From an uncultured Rhizobiaceae group bacterium (lineage in GTDB: Bacteria > Pseudomonadota > Alphaproteobacteria > Rhizobiales > Rhizobiaceae): 64,000 bases of DNA. The notes beneath the pieces were generated by a model. That model worked only from the letters and a program-made list of their open reading frames with translations. It searched no databases and was not told where the DNA came from. A program made the position numbers and the translations under genes. The stretch is from contig CALHBJ010000002.1 in NCBI GenBank assembly GCA_937930845.1, positions 1-64,000 on the forward strand. The letters are read 5' to 3'. Each line of letters opens with the position of its first letter. The stretch's first letter is position 1. This document shows, in pieces, positions 57,073 through 64,000 of the stretch.

Positions 57073-57783
57073 ATGGAATTCGATCTCTTTACTCTTTTGC
57101 CGCTGGCGGCCGCAGTTTTCGTCTTCTGGAAATTGCGCAGCGTGCTTGGTACCCGCAACGGCACGGAACGCCCGCCCTATGATCCCTATGCCCAGTCGGA
57201 TCAAAACGAAGCGCAACCGGCAGAATCCAACGATAATGTGGTTACCCTGCCTGGAGCCCGTGGTCGCCAGTCTGCAACGCCAGGCGCATTGGGCGAAGCC
57301 GAAGTACAAATTGAAAAGACCGCCGGTAAGGACAAGGACCTGAAAAAGGGCCTGACCGCGATCTTGTCACGAGACCCAGCATTTCTTCCCGATGAATTCA
57401 CTGATGGTGCCAAAATGGCCTATGAAATGATCGTTACCGGATTTGCCGATGGCGATAAGCGCGCGCTCAAAGGATTGCTTGCCCGGGATGTTTTTGAAAA
57501 TTTTGAGACTGTCATCGATGAACGTACCAAACGCGGAGAGCGGGTTGAGGCGAGTTTTGTTGGCATTGAAAAGGCCCGGATCGTGGGCGCAGAACTGGCG
57601 CGGGAAGATGCGTTGATCACTGTTGAATTTGTCAGCCAGATGATTTCGGCCACGCTTGATGAGGAAGACGCCATCGTTGAAGGTGACTTGCAGGAAGTTG
57701 CCGAAATCACCGATGTTTGGACATTCTCACGCCCGGTCAAATCGCGTGATCCAAACTGGAAACTTGTGGCAACAGACGCTTAG
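57073..57783 (+). CDS. Tim44/TimA-family inner-membrane-associated protein
   Basis: A 236-aa protein with one N-terminal membrane segment (LFTLLPLAAAVFVFWKL), a flexible Gln/Asp/Glu-rich stretch and a C-terminal Tim44-like domain (AYEMIVTGFADGDKRALKGLLARDVFENFETVI). Bacterial TimA is related to mitochondrial Tim44 and is conserved at this position between fxsA and mltA in rhizobia. It diverges from fxsA. Confidence 0.92.
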   Translation: MEFDLFTLLPLAAAVFVFWKLRSVLGTRNGTERPPYDPYAQSDQNEAQPAESNDNVVTLPGARGRQSATPGALGEAEVQIEKTAGKDKDLKKGLTAILSRDPAFLPDEFTDGAKMAYEMIVTGFADGDKRALKGLLARDVFENFETVIDERTKRGERVEASFVGIEKARIVGAELAREDALITVEFVSQMISATLDEEDAIVEGDLQEVAEITDVWTFSRPVKSRDPNWKLVATDA

Positions 57784-57804
57784 TCACGGCAACGGACGCT
57801 GTGT

Positions 57805-58917
57805 ATGCCCCCATCCATGCTCCAGCCCCTGGATTTTACCGGCATTGACGGTTGGGTTGACGATGATCACACAGCGGCACTGCAGGCCTTTTTAGGTTCC
57901 GCCCACCAGATGCAATCACAACCCTACAAGACCAGGGCGCTTGGGGTGTGTTCCCATGCCCTGCAGCAAACTGCGGCTCGGGCAATTGATCAGTTTGGTG
58001 GCGACAAAGACATTTCACCATCCAAGGCACGTGATTTCTTTGAAACGCATTTTCAACCTCGCAGGGTAATTTCCGACACTGGAACAACCGGCCTTTTGAC
58101 CGGATATTTCGAACCGGTTGAACCGGCAAGCCGGACAAAATCGCCGCAATTTCCGATCCCGATTTACCGCCGTCCACCGGACCTCATCGATATTGATGCC
58201 ACCAATCGACCGGCCCATATGGACGAAGAAATGCGGTATGGTTGCGTTAAAGACGGTTCGGTCAGTGAATATCTTGATCGTAAGGCCATTCAGGAAGGGG
58301 CGCTGGAAGGTCAGGGTCTTGAGCTTGTCTATGTGAAAGACAAGACAACCGCATTCTTCATCCACGTGCAGGGGTCCGCCCATTTGCTGATGGATGATGG
58401 CACATCCATGCGGATTACCTACGCGGCGAAAAGCGGGCACAGATATTCTTCACTTGGCAAGATTGTGTGTGAACGCACCGGCATCCTGCCCGCTGAAATG
58501 ACAGCCGACAAGCTGGCCAGTTGGATGCGCAATCATCCCCACGATATTGATGCCTTATTGGCCTGCAACCGGTCCTATATTTTTTTCGAGCAGAGCTTAG
58601 AGGCAGGTGTGGTTGATGTTGGGCCAATTGCAGCAGCAAAAGTGCCGCTCGTAGCAGGGCGCAGTATTGCGATTGACCGGACGTTGCATACTTTTGGCGC
58701 GCCCATATGGCTTTCGACAAACAAAGCATTACCAGGCAATCCAAACCCGTTGCGACGTTTGATGGTCGCCCATGATACGGGGTCAGCCATTACCGGTCCG
58801 ATGCGTGCCGACATCTTCATGGGCAGCGGCGCTGATGCGGGTCTCATCGCGGGCCGGGTACGCCACGATGTCGAAATGGTGCTTCTGGTCCCACGTCAGG
58901 GAGGGTTGGTAGCATGA
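57805..58917 (+). CDS. mltA: Membrane-bound lytic murein transglycosylase A (MltA)
   Basis: A 370-aa MltA/3D-domain enzyme that cleaves the MurNAc-GlcNAc bond with formation of 1,6-anhydro ends. TGLLTGYFEPV, HVQGSAHLLMDDG and the C-terminal 3D domain MVAHDTGSAITGPMRADIFMG with its catalytic Asp residues are present. No clear N-terminal signal peptide or lipobox is seen in this reading. It starts 21 bases after tim44, with two related 13-bp sequences around the tim44 stop, and overlaps smr by 4 bases (ATGA). Confidence 0.92.
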   Translation: MPPSMLQPLDFTGIDGWVDDDHTAALQAFLGSAHQMQSQPYKTRALGVCSHALQQTAARAIDQFGGDKDISPSKARDFFETHFQPRRVISDTGTTGLLTGYFEPVEPASRTKSPQFPIPIYRRPPDLIDIDATNRPAHMDEEMRYGCVKDGSVSEYLDRKAIQEGALEGQGLELVYVKDKTTAFFIHVQGSAHLLMDDGTSMRITYAAKSGHRYSSLGKIVCERTGILPAEMTADKLASWMRNHPHDIDALLACNRSYIFFEQSLEAGVVDVGPIAAAKVPLVAGRSIAIDRTLHTFGAPIWLSTNKALPGNPNPLRRLMVAHDTGSAITGPMRADIFMGSGADAGLIAGRVRHDVEMVLLVPRQGGLVA

Positions 58918-59534
58918 AAAGGAAAGCTGACAAGACAACTCCCAAACCCATTTTGACTGGCGAAGACCGCAGGCTTTGGCGGCGGGTCGCACAAACCACT
59001 CAACCATTAAACAGAAGTCGCAGCCCGGACTTGCAACAGCAAATGCGTGAACTCATGGGCGATACGGCTGATACCCAGTCGGTTGGCTCCAAACGCCACG
59101 CCCAACAATCAATCGGCAGTCCAGCACCAGCAGCCAAGCCCGACCTGCCACCTCTGGTGCCAAAGCAGTCGGATCACTTTCTCCAACACCCAATCGAAGA
59201 GCGCACCCTAAAGCGGCTGGCGCGGGGACGACAAACCGTCGATGGACGAATCGACTTGCACGGCATGACCCAGGATCGCGCGCAATTTGCGCTTCTGGAC
59301 TATCTGCAAATGGCCCAGCGGGCTGATTATCGCATCGTATTGGTGATCACGGGCAAGGGAAATTATGGCCAGGGTGTGCTGCGCATAAATGTGCCCAAAT
59401 GGCTCAAACAGAGACAATTTGCGCCCTATGTGAATGGCGTGCAGCAGTCCCATCCATCCCATGGGGGCGATGGTGCGCTCTATGTTCGCATTCGAAAACC
59501 GCTGAACTGGGCGGCAAGAAAGCCGGGCCTGTGA
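58914..59534 (+). CDS. Smr-domain protein (MutS2-like endonuclease domain)
   Basis: A 206-aa protein. The first 100 residues are polar and probably disordered; the Smr domain follows (VDGRIDLHGMTQDRAQFALLDYL, then VITGKGNYGQGVLR and the late basic QRQFAPYVNGVQ stretch). Stand-alone Smr proteins nick DNA or RNA, some linked to ribosome rescue. It overlaps mltA by 4 bases and the regulator gene by 4 bases (GTGA). Confidence 0.93.
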   Translation: MKRKADKTTPKPILTGEDRRLWRRVAQTTQPLNRSRSPDLQQQMRELMGDTADTQSVGSKRHAQQSIGSPAPAAKPDLPPLVPKQSDHFLQHPIEERTLKRLARGRQTVDGRIDLHGMTQDRAQFALLDYLQMAQRADYRIVLVITGKGNYGQGVLRINVPKWLKQRQFAPYVNGVQQSHPSHGGDGALYVRIRKPLNWAARKPGL

Positions 59535-59899
59535 CACCTTTTGGCAAATATCTGCGCCAATTACGCAGTGATCGCGGGATCTCTCAAAAGGATATGGCTG
59601 CCGGTATTGGCGTAACCGCTGCCTATTTGTCGGCCCTTGAACACGGCCACCGGGGCAAACCCTCATGGGTTCTGCTCCAGCGTATTGTCGGATTTCTCAA
59701 CATCATCTGGGACGATGCGGACCATTTGCAGGTATTGGCCAAATTGTCTGATCCAAAGCCAACCATCGACACACGTGAATTGAGCGCTGAGGCCACATTG
59801 GCTGCCAATCTGTTGGCGCAGCATTTGGCAGATTTCGATGATACCACCATTGCCGAACTGACCGAGCTTATACGCAAAAACAGCACAAAGAACGGTTGA
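59531..59899 (+). CDS. XRE-family helix-turn-helix regulator
   Basis: A 122-aa protein. The HTH is FGKYLRQLRSDRGISQKDMAAGIGVTAAYLSALEHGHRGKPS (residues about 3-45), followed by an all-helical C-terminus. The GTG start at 59531 forms a GTGA overlap with the smr stop, so it is coupled to mltA-smr; a longer upstream reading would overlap smr. The target is unknown. Confidence 0.88.
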   Translation: MTPFGKYLRQLRSDRGISQKDMAAGIGVTAAYLSALEHGHRGKPSWVLLQRIVGFLNIIWDDADHLQVLAKLSDPKPTIDTRELSAEATLAANLLAQHLADFDDTTIAELTELIRKNSTKNG

Positions 59900-59935
59900 G
59901 GCAAAGCGAACGATGGTGCGCGGATATGTTTTACC

Positions 59936-60910
59936 CTATCGCAGGGCGCGCAGATCGCGTTCCTTTTCATTCACCAGCCAGCCGTAATAATTTTCCTGTG
60001 GCAGGCGGGGCTTCTTTCCCGCAGCCCGGCGTTTGGCGTTATTTGCCCGCAGCGCGCGGGCGCGGGCGGTTACATTGCCAAGATTGTACAATGTGGCCGT
60101 GACACCGGGATTGCGTGAAATATCAAATCCGGCAATTGCTTTGTAAGCATCAATCGCATGGCGCAGAACCGCAGCCATATAAATCAGGCTGGAATCCGGT
60201 TCCATGATTGTATTGTAGATTTCAGGGCCGCGCCGCATGTTCAGCCTTGGCTCGCGCGGAAGCCGCTGGCGCACGAGATCGTTGACCTTGAGTGCGGTGA
60301 GTGGGTTCAACTGGCCCAACCCAAATGTTTGCCCGGCATAAAATGGCTGAAAAAATACCCGGCCCAATCGGTCATTCGGCCAACGTTGGCCGGCAGCCGA
60401 CTGTCCCCGGTATTTTTGATCCCACACAACTTCCCGGCAGGACCAGATTTCATAGCTGCCAGAGCGGGAATTGCATGTGGCAAAAGCGGGTTGAGCCACG
60501 AGCTTTTGAATGGAAACGTTTTTGTACCTAAATTTCAAATCCTGTCCCAGATAGGCAAGAGCTTTGACATAATAGGATTGCAGCCGGTCCTTTGCGTCCA
60601 CATTGTAGGTATGTTCGCCCACCAATGCGCCGATGATGTGGATAGGGTCGATTCCAAATGTTCTGGCGGCCTTGTTTATTTTGGTTCGCAATTTGCGGTC
60701 CCGCGCCAACAGGTTTCGGATCTTTTGATATTTCTTTTCAAATGACGAACCGCGTGTGCGTTTCACTGAACCGCCCGGAATAGGGGGCTGGGTCGCATTA
60801 CGATTTCCCGCGGGAACCGGCGTCACGGCTTGCGCTGCGGACAGGCTGAACTGAGCCACCAGCATGAACGCAAGGGCGGTGATGAGCGAAAGGCGTGCAG
60901 ATATTCTCAT
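59936..60910 (-). CDS. DUF1402 secreted protein
   Basis: A 324-aa protein with a signal peptide (MRISARLSLITALAFMLVA). The DUF1402 core includes AARTFGIDPIHIIGALVGEHTYNV, PFYAGQTFGLGQLNPLTALKV and EPDSSLIYMAAVLRHAIDAYK. The GEHTYN and GLGQLNP layout recalls the lysozyme-like fold of soluble transglycosylases, so a cell-wall role is a fair inference. ATG 60910 is chosen to start the signal. It is upstream of hslU's stop on the same strand. Confidence 0.9.
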   Translation of the reverse strand: MRISARLSLITALAFMLVAQFSLSAAQAVTPVPAGNRNATQPPIPGGSVKRTRGSSFEKKYQKIRNLLARDRKLRTKINKAARTFGIDPIHIIGALVGEHTYNVDAKDRLQSYYVKALAYLGQDLKFRYKNVSIQKLVAQPAFATCNSRSGSYEIWSCREVVWDQKYRGQSAAGQRWPNDRLGRVFFQPFYAGQTFGLGQLNPLTALKVNDLVRQRLPREPRLNMRRGPEIYNTIMEPDSSLIYMAAVLRHAIDAYKAIAGFDISRNPGVTATLYNLGNVTARARALRANNAKRRAAGKKPRLPQENYYGWLVNEKERDLRALR

Positions 60911-60982
60911 GAAAGCAGTATTACGGGGAGTGGCTACCCCCCGCAAGCATATAAAATCACACGTTCTTTATCGCCGGGATGC

Positions 60983-61003
60983 CACGCTACAGGATGTAGC
61001 GTG
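60983..61003. repeat. Perfect 8-bp hairpin over the hslU stop codon
   Basis: CACGCTAC (60983-60990) and GTAGCGTG (60996-61003) pair around AGGAT and include the hslU stop. No T-run follows on the minus strand, so mRNA stabilisation is more likely than termination. Confidence 0.55.
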
Positions 61004-62297
61004 ACAAATCAGTATTCTTGGCCAGGTCACCAACATTCTTGCGCACAAACTCCGCATCAATATCGATCACCTCGCCGGACTTGTCCGGTGCATCAAATGA
61101 GATTTCATCGAGAACCTTTTCCATCACCGTTTGCAGCCGGCGCGCGCCAATATTTTCCACCGTGGAATTCAGCTCAACAGCAATATCTGCCAGGGCATCA
61201 ATTGCCCCATCGGTGAAATTCAACGTCAGCTCTTCTGTGCCCATCAACGCGATATATTGTTTGATCAGGCTGGCTTCCGTCTCTGTGAGGATGCGCACGA
61301 AATCATCCTTGGTCAGCGCGCGCAATTCTACGCGAATGGGCAAGCGACCCTGAAGTTCCGGCAACAGGTCCGATGGTTTGGAAACGTGGAAAGCGCCCGA
61401 CGCTACAAACAGGATGTGGTCAGTTTTCACAGCCCCATGTTTTGTTGCAACGGTTGTGCCTTCAACCAGAGGAAGCAGGTCGCGCTGAACGCCTTCGCGG
61501 GAAACCGAGCCACCCCGCACATTTTCCGAAACGGCAATCTTGTCGATTTCATCGAGAAACACGATGCCATTATTCTCCACCGCGGATATGGCCTCGGCAA
61601 CCAGTTGGTCATCGTCGAGCAGTTTGTCGCTTTCTTCAGTGATCAGCAGTTCATAACTTTCTTTCACCGATGTTTTCAGCTTTTTCGTGCGACCACCACC
61701 CATCGCCTTTGACATCATGTCGCCCAGATCAATCATGCCCATGCTGCCGCTTGGCATGCCGGGAATTTCAAATCCGCCCATTGGGGAGCCGGTATCCGCC
61801 ACTTCGATTTCAATCTCTTTGTCGTCCAGCTCGCCTTCGCGCAGCTTCTTGATAAAACTGGCCCGTGTAGCAGGGCTGGCGCCGGCGCCCACAAGCGCGT
61901 CGAGTACCCGGTCTTCGGCGGCTTCATGGGCTTTTGCTTTCACCTTTGCCCGTTTAGCTTCGCGCACGAGGGAAATGCCGATTTCCACCAGGTCGCGGAT
62001 AATCTGTTCCACATCGCGGCCCACATAGCCGACTTCCGTGAATTTCGTTGCCTCAATCTTGATGAAGGGGGCACCGGCCAATTTGGCCAATCTGCGGGAA
62101 ATTTCTGTTTTGCCGACACCGGTTGGCCCAATCATCAGGATGTTTTTGGGCATCACCTCTTCTTTCATGGGGCTTTCAAGTTGCTGGCGGCGCCACCGGT
62201 TACGCATGGCAACGGCAACGGCGCGCTTGGCGTCCTTCTGCCCAATGATATAGCGGTCAAGTTCCGAGACAATCTCGCGGGGGGAAAATGTGGTCAT
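60987..62297 (-). CDS. hslU: HslU ATPase (ATP-dependent protease ATPase subunit)
   Basis: A 436-aa AAA+ unfoldase partner of HslV. Walker A is [12 protein letters not shown] near residue 57, the I-domain lies around residues 110-230, Walker B is [12 protein letters not shown], and [18 protein letters not shown] precedes the C-terminal DLSRYIL that docks into HslV. It begins 3 bases after hslV. Confidence 0.98.
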   Translation of the reverse strand: MTTFSPREIVSELDRYIIGQKDAKRAVAVAMRNRWRRQQLESPMKEEVMPKNILMIGPTGVGKTEISRRLAKLAGAPFIKIEATKFTEVGYVGRDVEQIIRDLVEIGISLVREAKRAKVKAKAHEAAEDRVLDALVGAGASPATRASFIKKLREGELDDKEIEIEVADTGSPMGGFEIPGMPSGSMGMIDLGDMMSKAMGGGRTKKLKTSVKESYELLITEESDKLLDDDQLVAEAISAVENNGIVFLDEIDKIAVSENVRGGSVSREGVQRDLLPLVEGTTVATKHGAVKTDHILFVASGAFHVSKPSDLLPELQGRLPIRVELRALTKDDFVRILTETEASLIKQYIALMGTEELTLNFTDGAIDALADIAVELNSTVENIGARRLQTVMEKVLDEISFDAPDKSGEVIDIDAEFVRKNVGDLAKNTDLSRYIL

Positions 62298-62300
62298 GAA

Positions 62301-62882
62301 TTATGCCCCTGTAATGAGTTTGGGTTCGTCGAGGGTTTCGACAACGAGATTATGGTTTGTATAGACACAGATATCAGCCGCGATGCCCATTGCCTTACGG
62401 GCAATGTCTTCCGCGCTGGCATCGGTGTCATAAAGGGCGCGCGCGGCAGCAAGGGCATAATTGCCGCCCGACCCGATTGCCATGACACCATGTTCAGGTT
62501 CAAACACATCGCCAACGCCGGTCAGGCACAGGCTCACATCCTTGTCGGCAACCAGCATCATGGCTTCCAACCGCCGCAGATACCGATCCGTGCGCCAATC
62601 CTTGGCAAGCTCAACACAGGCGCGCATCAATTGATCGGGATATTGTTCGAGTTTTGCTTCCAGCCGTTCCAGCAGTGTGAAGGCATCGGCGGTTGATCCG
62701 GCAAACCCACAAATCACATCGCCTTTGCCCAGTGTGCGCACTTTGCGGGAATTGGCTTTCATGACTGTCTGGCCCATGGAGGCCTGTCCATCACCTGCGA
62801 TGACAACTTTGCCGCCTTTGCGCACCATGATGATTGTGGTCGCGTGGATGGGCGGCAGCCAGCTTTCTTCCTGTTTACTCAC
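62301..62882 (-). CDS. hslV: HslV protease subunit (ClpQ)
   Basis: A threonine peptidase, 193 aa. GTG 62882 is chosen because GGAG lies 6 bases upstream and the product is [20 protein letters not shown]; the catalytic Thr follows IHA, so about 14 residues would be removed or tolerated. [35 protein letters not shown] and [14 protein letters not shown] are family signatures. A longer upstream frame is rejected. It precedes hslU by 3 bases, forming hslVU. Confidence 0.96.
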   Translation of the reverse strand: MSKQEESWLPPIHATTIIMVRKGGKVVIAGDGQASMGQTVMKANSRKVRTLGKGDVICGFAGSTADAFTLLERLEAKLEQYPDQLMRACVELAKDWRTDRYLRRLEAMMLVADKDVSLCLTGVGDVFEPEHGVMAIGSGGNYALAAARALYDTDASAEDIARKAMGIAADICVYTNHNLVVETLDEPKLITGA

Positions 62883-63123
62883 TTCGATCTCCAAACGTGA
62901 ATCAGTCTTCGGCACCCCGTAACGGCGGCACCGCATTGCGCTCTTATGTATGTCGCCAACCAGTGATTGCAATCGGCGATATTGGGAATGGTGAACCAGC
63001 ATTGCCACATGTAGCCAATGCGCGCCAAGCCTGTTAGGAAACCTGGAAACCTGAACTGGCACAAACGGACTATTACAGCCCGTTTCGTAGCTGTCGGAAT
63101 TGGGAGGCGAGTTTAACGCTCGC

Positions 63124-63726
63124 ATGAATATGACACGCACCGCACACATTGCTCGTAAAACCAACGAGACCCAGATCGAAGTCGCTATCAATATCGATGG
63201 TAGCGGCGACTTTGATATCTCAACCGGCGTAGGATTTTTCGATCATATGCTGGAACAACTCAGCCGCCACTCGCTCATCGACATGAAGGTGCACGCTAAG
63301 GGCGATCTGCATATTGATGATCACCACACGGTTGAAGATTGCGGGATTGCACTTGGTCAGGCAATCAGCGAGGCGCTCGGCGAGCGGCGGGGAATACGCC
63401 GCTATGCCAGCACCGACTTGCCTATGGACGAGGCCATGACCCGCGCTGCTGTTGATGTGTCGGGCCGGCCCTTTCTAGTCTGGGATGTTGATTTCGCCAG
63501 TCCCAAGATTGGAACATTCGACACCGAATTGGTGCGGGAATTCTTTCAGGCCCTGTCCCAGTCGGCGCGTATAACCTTGCATGTCCACAATCTTTACGGC
63601 GCGAACGCCCACCATATTGCAGAGACCTGCTTTAAAGCCGTTGCCCGGTCCCTGCGTGCAGCAACCGAGTCGGACCCGCGCACGGGAGATTCTGTCCCAT
63701 CCACCAAGGGCACACTCACCGGTTAA
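63124..63726 (+). CDS. hisB: Imidazoleglycerol-phosphate dehydratase
   Basis: Sixth step of histidine synthesis. The 200-aa enzyme has [24 protein letters not shown] and [21 protein letters not shown] (metal-binding His), then [20 protein letters not shown] and a late NAHHIAET. The start ATG at 63124 is used; a TTG at 63100 (with GGAGG after it) and ATG 63130 are alternatives. It diverges from hslV across about 240 bases with no gene. Confidence 0.97.
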   Translation: MNMTRTAHIARKTNETQIEVAINIDGSGDFDISTGVGFFDHMLEQLSRHSLIDMKVHAKGDLHIDDHHTVEDCGIALGQAISEALGERRGIRRYASTDLPMDEAMTRAAVDVSGRPFLVWDVDFASPKIGTFDTELVREFFQALSQSARITLHVHNLYGANAHHIAETCFKAVARSLRAATESDPRTGDSVPSTKGTLTG

Positions 63727-63730
63727 GTCG

Positions 63731-64000
63731 ATGATATATACATTGCATATGTTGGCAGATGATCGTCCGCTTGCGGGTGATGAATCTGACGAAGCCCGTT
63801 TTGACAGTTTGGTGGCCATTCCCGAGGGCAAGGCGCCCTGGGCGCTGATATTCCCGCCACTCTGGCTGGCCTGGCACAAATTGTGGTGGGAACTGGCGAT
63901 CTATATTTTGATTTCAGTTCTTATCCTGACATTGCTGGCCACCCCAATGCAGTGGGCTGCCATTCTGCTAAGCGGCTTGCCGGGGGTATTTTTGCTGTTG
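63731..64000 (+). CDS. DUF2628 membrane protein, 5-prime part (runs off the right edge)
   Basis: The first 90 codons are present. After a start of MIYTLHMLADD there is a short soluble part (FDSLVAIPEGKAPWALIFP), then two hydrophobic segments (WELAIYILISVLILTLLA and a second up to the window edge). This matches DUF2628, which sits after hisB in rhizobia, before hisH and hisA. Function is unknown. Confidence 0.8.
   Translation, partial: MIYTLHMLADDRPLAGDESDEARFDSLVAIPEGKAPWALIFPPLWLAWHKLWWELAIYILISVLILTLLATPMQWAAILLSGLPGVFLLL

Overview
The window is ordinary chromosomal core DNA of an alphaproteobacterium, most likely of the order Hyphomicrobiales (Rhizobiales). The evidence is gene order: hemE, a replication origin, then ppsR-maf-aroE-coaE-dnaQ, with secB, fxsA, tim44, mltA, smr, hslUV and hisB on one side and hemJ, rho, mnmE, mnmG, rsmG, parA, parB, holA, lptE and leuS on the other. 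Family-level markers agree: an IalB-type secreted protein, DUF1402, DUF2628, a DUF1674/SdhAF4 homologue and a mitofilin (Mic60) homologue beside hemY. I see no insertion sequence, prophage, integron, CRISPR array, tRNA or rRNA gene.

Layout. 1-3.0 kb: minus-strand dapF-mtaB-ftsY; ftsY runs off the left edge inside a (TCTGGC)n hexamer array. 2.9-4.6 kb: a Tat-exported metallo-beta-lactamase-fold hydrolase coupled to an acetyltransferase. 4.6-5.3 kb: a gene-poor gap holding a structured RNA element with its own terminator ahead of ffh. 5.3-9.9 kb: ffh, chorismate mutase, an inserted acetyltransferase, rpsP, rimM, thpR and a pterin dehydratase. 9.9-19.8 kb: mixed metabolic and RNA-modifying genes (SDR, quinone oxidoreductase, a SpoU methyltransferase, IalB, rlmN, a membrane-anchored TAXI protein, argG, PAP2 phosphatase, LysE exporter). 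19.9-26.7 kb: acs, two related M15-type lipoproteins, a YcaQ glycosylase, an esterase, and a small autonomous transcription unit at about 26.0-26.2 kb. 26.8-35.6 kb: SdhAF4, htpX, rsmB, a heparinase-like protein, hemD, mitofilin, hemY. 35.8-42.4 kb: asd, a secreted protein, yggS, leuS-lptE-holA. 42.4-51.5 kb: a minus-strand block from hemE to parB with three parS-like sites. 51.46-51.89 kb: the probable chromosome origin. 51.9-64 kb: ppsR, maf, aroE, coaE, dnaQ, secB, fxsA, tim44, mltA, smr, a regulator, DUF1402, hslVU, hisB and a partial DUF2628 protein.

How it fits together. The centre links replication initiation (origin), segregation (ParA, ParB, parS), replication proteins (holA, dnaQ) and tRNA U34 modification (mnmE, mnmG). 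Haem synthesis genes occur in two places (hemD-mitofilin-hemY, and hemE-hemJ). Envelope and secretion genes (ftsY, ffh, secB, lptE, mltA, mitofilin) are scattered through it.

Most worth a second look: (1) the roughly 213-nt transcription unit at 26.0 kb, with a Shine-Dalgarno sequence matching the whole 3-prime tail of 16S rRNA, a 23-29 codon ORF and a terminator whose 5-prime arm has alternative partners; (2) the structured, terminated RNA upstream of ffh; (3) the ftsY hexamer array; (4) the origin and parS cluster; (5) hemD with an apparent CTG start. All coordinates and pairings were read by eye; no search or folding program was run.
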